A DNA stretch of 40,584 bases from an uncultured bacterium (GTDB lineage: Bacteria; Planctomycetota; UBA8108; UBA1146), in the NCBI GenBank assembly GCA_937876125.1, contig CALEHF010000447.1, positions 1-40,584 on the forward strand. The letters are read 5' to 3'. The notes under the pieces are model-generated. The model saw only the letters and a list, made by a program, of their open reading frames with translations. It did not search any database and was not told the origin of the DNA. This document shows, piece after piece, positions 35,878 to 40,584 of this stretch; positions within the stretch are counted from its first letter, which is position 1; the number at the start of each line of letters is the position of its first letter. The translations under genes and the position numbers were made by a program.

Positions 35878-36993
35878 CTACTGTGGGGTTTTGGGACGTT
35901 TGTAAAAGGGGAGGTCGACCGGCCGGAGGGGAGCTCGGGTCCCCCGGATGTCGACCTCGAGTGCGGTTCCCAGCGGGACATCGCTCGCCACATAGGCGCA
36001 TGCGATCGGCACTTCCAGTGTGGGGGAAGGAGAGCCGCTGGTCACCACACCGACCTCGCGATCTCCCGCAAACACCGCGCACCCCTGACGCGCGGGACGT
36101 TTCCCTTCGACGACGAATCCCTGTAAACGACGCGTCGGACCGTCGGCCTGGATCTTCGCGAGTGCCTCGTGCCCGATGAATCCGTTCGGCTTTTTCATGC
36201 GCACCCCAAAATCGAGCCCCGCGCTGAGGGGGTCAGTCTCTTCATCGAGCTCGTGACCGTAGAGGGGCATTCCCGCCTCGAGGCGCAATGTGTCTCGGCA
36301 GCCGAGTCCGCACGGCTTGACCGCGTCTCCCAAGGTTGAGGCCAACGCGTTCCAGACGTCGCACGCCTCATCACTCGGCACGTACAACTCAAACCCATCT
36401 TCCCCGGTGTACCCGGTGCGAGAGACCCACCCGGTCGAGCTGCAACCGCCGATCTCGAGTTGGAGATCGGAGATCTTGTAGTAGCCGAGGGAGGGGAGGT
36501 CTTTGACCCACGTCGTTTTGACGTGGGGGGCGAGCAACGACTCCGCGGTCGGGCCTTGCAATGCGATCATTGCGACTTCTTCACTGCGGTCGCGAAACTC
36601 CATCCCGGGGCGAGTGAGATGGTCGCCGAACCACCCGAGCAGCTTCTCGCGGTTCCCTGCATTCACCACCAACCAAACCCGGTCGGGGAGCCGGTAGATC
36701 AGAATGTCATCGCGCACTCCGCCTTGCTCGTTCAGGACCAGCGAGTAGCGGATCTGCCCCGTCTTCATCTTCGCAACGTGATTGGTGACGACCGAGTCCA
36801 CAGCGGCAACCGCGTTGTCACCGGTGATTTCATAGCGACCCATGTGGCAGAGATCGAAGAGTCCCGCACTTTTTCGCACGGTATGGTGCTCGTCGGTCAG
36901 AGTCGAGTACCACACCGGCATTTCGAAGCCGCCGAACTCGACGAGCCGAGCTCCAAGATCCTGGTGAACGGAGTTGAGTACGGTCTTCTGCAC
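35878..36993 (-). CDS. gcvT: Glycine cleavage system T protein (aminomethyltransferase)
   Basis: Transfers the methylene group from aminomethyl-lipoyl GcvH to tetrahydrofolate, releasing ammonia. The protein has 371 residues. The N-terminal LNSVHQDLGARLVEFGGFEMPV, DLCHMGRYEITG, NEQGGVRDDILIYRL, TGYTGEDGFELYV, GLGCRDTLRLEAGMPLYGHE and the C-terminal VTSGSPSPTL all match the family. I choose GTG 36993, with AAGAGGA upstream; the frame stays open through the tandem array at 37137-37250, which I regard as non-coding. No glycine riboswitch is visible upstream. Confidence 0.95.
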   Translation of the reverse strand: MQKTVLNSVHQDLGARLVEFGGFEMPVWYSTLTDEHHTVRKSAGLFDLCHMGRYEITGDNAVAAVDSVVTNHVAKMKTGQIRYSLVLNEQGGVRDDILIYRLPDRVWLVVNAGNREKLLGWFGDHLTRPGMEFRDRSEEVAMIALQGPTAESLLAPHVKTTWVKDLPSLGYYKISDLQLEIGGCSSTGWVSRTGYTGEDGFELYVPSDEACDVWNALASTLGDAVKPCGLGCRDTLRLEAGMPLYGHELDEETDPLSAGLDFGVRMKKPNGFIGHEALAKIQADGPTRRLQGFVVEGKRPARQGCAVFAGDREVGVVTSGSPSPTLEVPIACAYVASDVPLGTALEVDIRGTRAPLRPVDLPFYKRPKTPQ

Positions 36994-37081
36994 GGTCGAG
37001 TCCTCTTTCTCTCCGAAACTGTCCACGCGAAGGGGGTGCAAACGTGCACTCTGGCAGCGTAGCAGCGCTTCCCCACCATCG

Positions 37082-37118
37082 AACGATCCCGCGCCCCGGT
37101 GAGGAGCGCGGGATCGTT
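37082..37118 (-). terminator. 13-bp perfect hairpin upstream of gcvT
   Basis: AACGATCCCGCGC pairs perfectly with GCGCGGGATCGTT across an 11-base loop. It lies between the lipoprotein gene and gcvT, next to the tandem array. Position suggests termination of the lipoprotein transcript or attenuation of gcvT; the missing T-run on the minus strand is a caution. Confidence 0.5.
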
Positions 37119-37136
37119 GATTGTGCAAGATCGTTC

Positions 37137-37250
37137 CAGTTCCGACCAGCCCAGTTCCGACCAGCCCAGTCTCGATCGGCCAGTCTCGATCGGCCAGTCT
37201 CGATCGGCCAGTCTCGATCGGCCAGTCTCGACCGGCCAGTCTCGACCGGC
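37137..37250. repeat. 14/15-bp tandem array upstream of gcvT
   Basis: Two 15-bp units (CAGTTCCGACCAGCC) are followed by six 14-bp units: four CAGTCTCGATCGGC and two CAGTCTCGACCGGC. The units are nearly identical, implying recent expansion. The 14-bp unit changes frame at each step, so it is unlikely to be coding. It lies 23 bases beyond the 3' end of the lipoprotein gene. Confidence 0.93.
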
Positions 37251-37272
37251 CAATCTGCGCCGCCACCGAGTC

Positions 37273-39015
37273 TTAGAACCCGATATCGTCTGGACCGTCG
37301 CTCGCGCTACCCGCGCTGGCATTCAGAAGCTTGTCTTTCGCCCACTCCTCGTCGACGGCGCCTTTCATCTCGAGTTCTTTCACGATGAACTTCGTCGAGC
37401 TCCAGCGGAACCCGATCTTGCCCGATCGGATCTTGTCGGTCTCGAAGCGGGCAGTCTCTTCTCCATCGAGCTTGCAGACGAGAATGCCCTTGGTGTCCTC
37501 GTCCGCCTTGAAGTACGTGAACACGAGCTCATAGGGTTCGCGCTTCTGGATCCAGGTGTTGAATGGCTTTCGGAATGCGCCCTGGATCGCGCGCGCTTTC
37601 GGCTTCTTGAGCCTGCCGGAGTCCTCGACACTGAAAATGTTCGTCCCAAACTCAGACGCGAAGAACTTCTTTCCGTCGTCCGACATGAGGACGATCTCGA
37701 AGAGTGGCTTCGGACCCAAGAGCAAGAATTGGACCTTGGCTCTGACTGTCGCCTTGTCCCGAAATTTGCAATCGATGAGAAGGTGACCCACAGTGTTCCC
37801 GGAGAAGACGTAGTCCTCTGCGCCCTCCGAGACACCGGCGGCTCCCGCCCAAATGATGTTCGCCTTGTCTCCCTCGAGCCGGCCAGCGTAAATGTTCACG
37901 TCCTTCTGGAACTCAATGCCGCTCGTCCACGACAGTTCGAATTTTCTGTCCGCGTCGAACCGACCTAAGCCGGCGTAGAGAGTCGGCAAGTCGCTCATGT
38001 CGAGCGCGTCTCCGAAATCTGGCTTTTCGATCTCGTCGACCTCGGGCGGGTCTTCGGGGCGCTCACGCGTGCCGCCGCCGGATCTGCCGGGATTGACTTC
38101 CGAAACTGCCAGCGCTTTTTGGTCGCGTGCATACTGCGCGGCGCTGGCGTACGAGTGGCGTGCGTTGCGGAACAGGCCGATCGACTGGGAGTACTCGTTC
38201 TTGTCGTAGGCGCTGATCGCGTCGCCTTCGAGGTCGGACGCATAGTTGAAGTCGTCCTTGGCGAGTACCTCCGCAGTCTCGGCGAGCGCTGCGACTTTTT
38301 CCGTTTCCATCGACGCGCGTTCTTCGTCGGCGTTCTTCTGATTTGCGGTCAGGCGTCCGAGCTGTTTCTCGGCGGTTGAGATCGCAGACATGGCGTAGCG
38401 CAGTTTCATCTCCGCTTTCTTCAGGTCACCCGTCTCACTCGAACTCTTTGCTCCGGCGAAATCCGTTTCTGCCTTGGCGAACGAATCAGCGACAAGCGCC
38501 TCCGCCCCCGCTTCTTTCAATCGGTCACGAATTTCTTCGTACTTCTTCATCTCGGCGGCGAGCGCATTGAGTTTGCCTTGGCTCTTCTTCGTCTTCTCGA
38601 GAGCGTCCACGAACTTGTTCTTCGAGCTTCGGTAGCGCTGCTTTGCCTTGCTGGGGTTCTCGAGCTCGAAATCCTCGGCCTTCGCGAGGTAGTCGACGCC
38701 CTTGTCAAACTCCTGCGCCGCGAACTTGTCTGCGCCGGCCGCCAGAGCAGCATCGCGAGCCGTTTCGGCGTCCCCGCGCAGAGCCGTGAAGTCGACCACC
38801 TTTCCGGACGCCTTTTCGCTGGGTTTTTCGTCGCCACAGCCCACGGGAGCGATCAGGAACAACAGCGCGAAGAGGAGCATGCCAAAATGTCGCAGCGGGG
38901 AGCCTCGCAACAGAGCGCGCTCGAGAGAAGATTGCCCAAGAGAAGATCGCTGCGGGGAAGTGCCAGTCAGCGAGCGGTCGCGCGCTGATCGATCGAGGGA
39001 TTGGGGGGCCAGCAT
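37273..39015 (-). CDS. Coiled-coil lipoprotein with C-terminal beta-sandwich-like domain
   Basis: A 580-residue exported protein of unknown function. A hydrophobic stretch MLLFALLFLIAPVGC ends at Cys60, a plausible lipobox. About 70-300 is Ala/Lys/Glu-rich and helical, with coiled-coil or TPR-like repeats (AETARDAALAAGADKFAAQE, FAKAETDFAGAKSS). About 345-560 is beta-rich, with FTYFKADEDTKGILVCKLDG and KIGFRWSSTKFIVKELEMKG, resembling the DUF1080/concanavalin-like sandwich; that is a tentative match. ATG 39015 has GAGAGGAG upstream, but residues 8-42 then form an odd 15-bp-phased leader (DRSLT, GTSPQ, RSSLG, QSSLE). An internal ATG directly before the hydrophobic stretch lacks a ribosome-binding site. 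Confidence 0.75.
   Translation of the reverse strand: MLAPQSLDRSARDRSLTGTSPQRSSLGQSSLERALLRGSPLRHFGMLLFALLFLIAPVGCGDEKPSEKASGKVVDFTALRGDAETARDAALAAGADKFAAQEFDKGVDYLAKAEDFELENPSKAKQRYRSSKNKFVDALEKTKKSQGKLNALAAEMKKYEEIRDRLKEAGAEALVADSFAKAETDFAGAKSSSETGDLKKAEMKLRYAMSAISTAEKQLGRLTANQKNADEERASMETEKVAALAETAEVLAKDDFNYASDLEGDAISAYDKNEYSQSIGLFRNARHSYASAAQYARDQKALAVSEVNPGRSGGGTRERPEDPPEVDEIEKPDFGDALDMSDLPTLYAGLGRFDADRKFELSWTSGIEFQKDVNIYAGRLEGDKANIIWAGAAGVSEGAEDYVFSGNTVGHLLIDCKFRDKATVRAKVQFLLLGPKPLFEIVLMSDDGKKFFASEFGTNIFSVEDSGRLKKPKARAIQGAFRKPFNTWIQKREPYELVFTYFKADEDTKGILVCKLDGEETARFETDKIRSGKIGFRWSSTKFIVKELEMKGAVDEEWAKDKLLNASAGSASDGPDDIGF
38890..38994. repeat. Degenerate 15-bp-phased repeat at the lipoprotein 5' end
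   Basis: Seven 15-bp steps encode related pentapeptides (DRSAR, DRSLT, GTSPQ, RSSLG, QSSLE, RALLR, GSPLR). The clearest DNA pair is AGAGAAGATTGCCCA then AGAGAAGATCGCTGC near 38925-38955. It is more diverged than the arrays at 15461 and 37137. Confidence 0.5.
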
Positions 39016-39153
39016 GGGGCTCCTCTCGTTGGAGAGTCTCAGACGTAGGAGCCTCGAGGGCTCGACGGAACGAGGTATGCCGAAGACGCGGTACTCGGTG
39101 TCATACGACGGAAGACAGCTGCCGAGCGGAAATTCTAGCGGGGCGGCGTTCTG

Positions 39154-39187
39154 CTCACAAGCAAGCCAGCCTCACAAGCAAGCCCAC
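39154..39187. repeat. 17-bp tandem repeat
   Basis: Two units, CTCACAAGCAAGCCAGC and CTCACAAGCAAGCCCAC, in the spacer (39016-39225) upstream of the lipoprotein gene and behind exbD. Nothing else is recognised in that spacer. Confidence 0.8.
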
Positions 39188-39225
39188 CTCACCCACAAAT
39201 CACTCGTGAATGGCAGCACGGCTGG

Positions 39226-39678
39226 TCACGATCCCGGGGGCTTCAGGCTCTCTTCCTGGAATTGAAAGACGCACTCGGAGTACCCCAACCCGCGAAGGAA
39301 CATGACGAGACCGAGACCCGTCCCCAGTGTGGCGCCTGTATCGCCATGGATCACGATGGGTAGAAGTCGTGATTCTGGGCTCTCGGCACTGAGAATGGCC
39401 TGAAGCTGGGTGTGATCGACTGAGGTGCCGTTCCATGCGATGGAGCCGTCTCGCCTGAGAGTCAGAACCCGTTGCTCCCCGGATGATGGGACAACTGCCC
39501 CCGGACCTGGGGCGCGGGGGAGCTCGATCTCGATCACTCTGCTGCTGTCGAAGCGGGCCGAGACAAGGAGGAAAATCAGGAGCAAGAGGACCACGTCGAC
39601 GAGTGGGGCGAGTCCAGTGGTCGAGGAGATCCGCGTGCGACGGGGGAGCCGTCGAAAGGAAGTGGCGCGGGCACTCAT
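39226..39678 (-). CDS. exbD: ExbD/TolR family proton-channel subunit
   Basis: An inner-membrane protein of 150 residues that couples the proton gradient to outer-membrane energisation or envelope maintenance. A basic N-terminus is followed by one TM helix with the conserved proton-path Asp (LAPLVDVVLLLLIFLLVSA). The periplasmic domain carries the usual VLTLRRDGSIAWNG and IVIHGDTGATLG. Its ATG overlaps the exbB stop (ATGA). ExbD and TolR cannot be told apart here: no TonB or TolA is in the window. It implies an envelope with an outer membrane. Confidence 0.92.
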   Translation of the reverse strand: MSARATSFRRLPRRTRISSTTGLAPLVDVVLLLLIFLLVSARFDSSRVIEIELPRAPGPGAVVPSSGEQRVLTLRRDGSIAWNGTSVDHTQLQAILSAESPESRLLPIVIHGDTGATLGTGLGLVMFLRGLGYSECVFQFQEESLKPPGS

Positions 39679-40382
39679 CGCGCGGCGGCCGATTTCTTCG
39701 ACTCTCGGACGTCGGTGAGGTCTCTCATCGTGGGTGCCGATCTTGCGGCCTGGGCATGTTTCGGTGAGGCCCCCGTCGAGAGTGTCAGGATGAAATCGCG
39801 CATCGTCTGCTCGAGTTGCTCAATGAAACGATCGACTCGGGCCCGGAGGTAGTGATGCACCACTGTCGCGGGGATGGCGACTGCGAGGCCGGCACCCGTC
39901 GTGACCAGCGCCATCGCGATACCGCTCGTCAGCTGTTCGCCGTCGACTCCGATTCCCTGACCGAGCCCGCCGGCGACGCCGCCGAACGCGGTGACCATTC
40001 CCCAAACCGTCCCGAGGATCCCGATGAGCGGTGCGACCTGCGCCACCACCTCGAGATGAGGGAGATGACGTTCGAGGCGAGTGATCTCGGCCGAGGCGAC
40101 TCCATCGAGACGTTCCCGAAGAAGGGGGAGGGGGAGCTGAGAATGGGCAAGCCCTTCCGACCAGACGCGCGCCGCTGGACCGGGGATTTGCTCCGCGACG
40201 TCGCGCGCCGCGTCGATTCCGCCATCTCTTATCGCGGTCTCGAGTTCGACAAGGATGGTGTTCCCATCGACGGTTGCCCGACGGTAGTGCACGCTGCGCT
40301 CGATCGCGACGGCGATGACTCCGACCGAGGCGATGAACAAGGGGACCATGAACGGCCCCCCGTGGAGGATGAGTTCGATCAT
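39675..40382 (-). CDS. exbB: ExbB/TolQ/MotA family proton-channel subunit
   Basis: An inner-membrane partner of ExbD, 235 residues. TM1 is near the N-terminus (PFMVPLFIASVGVIAVAIE). A cytoplasmic domain follows, then TM2 (VAPLIGILGTVWGMVTAF) and TM3 (SGIAMALVTTGAGLAVAIPA) with the conserved small and polar residues of the family. The ATG at 40382 has GCGAGGA upstream. It is translationally coupled to exbD. A truncated copy of the 160-bp element lies about 110 bases upstream. Confidence 0.93.
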   Translation of the reverse strand: MIELILHGGPFMVPLFIASVGVIAVAIERSVHYRRATVDGNTILVELETAIRDGGIDAARDVAEQIPGPAARVWSEGLAHSQLPLPLLRERLDGVASAEITRLERHLPHLEVVAQVAPLIGILGTVWGMVTAFGGVAGGLGQGIGVDGEQLTSGIAMALVTTGAGLAVAIPATVVHHYLRARVDRFIEQLEQTMRDFILTLSTGASPKHAQAARSAPTMRDLTDVRESKKSAAAR

Positions 40383-40489
40383 CGAGAGTCCTCGCGTCGT
40401 GGTGCCGCTGGTTCTTGCTGTGAAGCTTGATGTGGAGCGCTACGATCGGCGCGGGGAGGTCTTGAACCTTTGCGCTCGGACCCCCGCGT

Positions 40490-40524
40490 TCAAGCCCAGT
40501 CGAAAGCAGTTTTCCGACAGCCTC
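40490..40524. mobile_element. Truncated end of the palindromic element, copy 3
   Basis: About 35 bases matching the right arm of copies 1 and 2 (TCGAAAGCAGTTTTCCGACA, ending CCTC), followed by the CTAG flank at 40525-40528. The remaining 120 or so bases of the element are missing upstream. It abuts the terminal repeat, which in the left copy (9-69) carries no element at the same CTAG. Confidence 0.75.
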
Positions 40525-40584
40525 CTAGCCCTGGAACAAGCGCTGATCACGGCTACGGCTTGCCGATTCGCCGCAAGACCGGCA
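40525..40584 (-). repeat. Terminal inverted repeat, right copy
   Basis: The reverse complement of 9-69 (41 identical bases, then a short indel and a shared ending). On the minus strand a frame entering from the window edge stops at TAG in the CTAG, with the same RLFQG ending as the left copy. It is probably a multicopy gene or element whose copies break the assembly; identity is unknown. Confidence 0.85.

Noticed and set aside
36994..37081. Glycine riboswitch before gcvT
   Set aside because: The conserved aptamer core sequences and paired layout are not visible in the leader.
37137..37250. N-terminal extension of gcvT encoded by the tandem array
   Set aside because: The GTG at 36993 has a good ribosome-binding site and gives the family's normal length. 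The 14-bp period and unrelated translation argue against coding.
1..40584. Circular element or phage with direct terminal repeats
   Set aside because: The end similarity is inverted, not direct, and the gene content is housekeeping chromosomal with no replication or virion genes.

Overview
High-GC bacterial chromosomal DNA with 29 convincing protein genes, no rRNA or tRNA and no CRISPR. The most lineage-specific clue is the secreted protein at 11328-12797: a propeller-like body ending in two dockerin-like calcium-loop repeats and a Cys-rich tail, a pattern I associate mainly with Planctomycetota. TPR-rich proteins, a kinase-like TPR protein and a bacterial histone-fold protein fit that assignment. 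The phylum call is inference. The near-identical inverted sequence at both ends suggests a contig that stops in a dispersed repeat.

Layout. 173-8550 (minus strand): SAM methyltransferase, rpiB, a TsaC-phosphatase fusion, lipA, lipB, then E2, E1-beta and E3 of a 2-oxoacid dehydrogenase. 8916-11231 (plus) is a fused E1 alpha-beta with a histone-H1-like tail, divergent from E3. 11328-12797 (minus) is the dockerin protein. 13152-17881 (plus): ftsH, a pseudokinase-TPR membrane protein and a basic secreted protein. 18019-18555 (minus) is a zinc-ribbon membrane protein. 18556-19454 has no gene but strong inverted repeats. 19638-25886 (plus): a YihY/BrkB membrane protein and a 1486-residue ATPase-TPR-GAF-degenerate GGDEF-Fis regulator. 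26115-26321 (minus) is a histone-fold protein. 26919-30504 (plus) is a complete dTDP-rhamnose set, rmlBDAC. 30689-32393 (minus): rpsT and a TPR protein. 32898-34419 (plus): def and ribF. 34455-36993 (minus): gcvT, gcvH and a lipoate/octanoate transferase. 37273-40382 (minus): exbB, exbD and a coiled-coil lipoprotein.

How the genes connect. Lipoylation is a theme: lipA and lipB sit with lipoyl-carrying E2 and its E1/E3 partners, and a second cofactor transferase sits next to lipoyl-carrying GcvH. rpiB with tsaC and an arginine-phosphatase-like domain recalls the Bacillus ywlC-ywlE-ywlF order, here with two of the genes fused.

Repeat content is unusual. A 160-bp palindromic MITE-like element occurs twice in full, flanked by CTAG, plus one end at the right edge and one diverged arm behind rpiB. 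In two places its CTA(G) flank forms the stop codon of a gene (rpsT, rpiB). Short tandem repeats of 13-22 bp, several with 14-15-bp periods, cluster at or just upstream of gene 5' ends; one 15-bp family is shared by lipB and the pseudokinase gene. The best candidates for novelty are the histone-fold protein, the multi-domain regulator and the two repeat systems.
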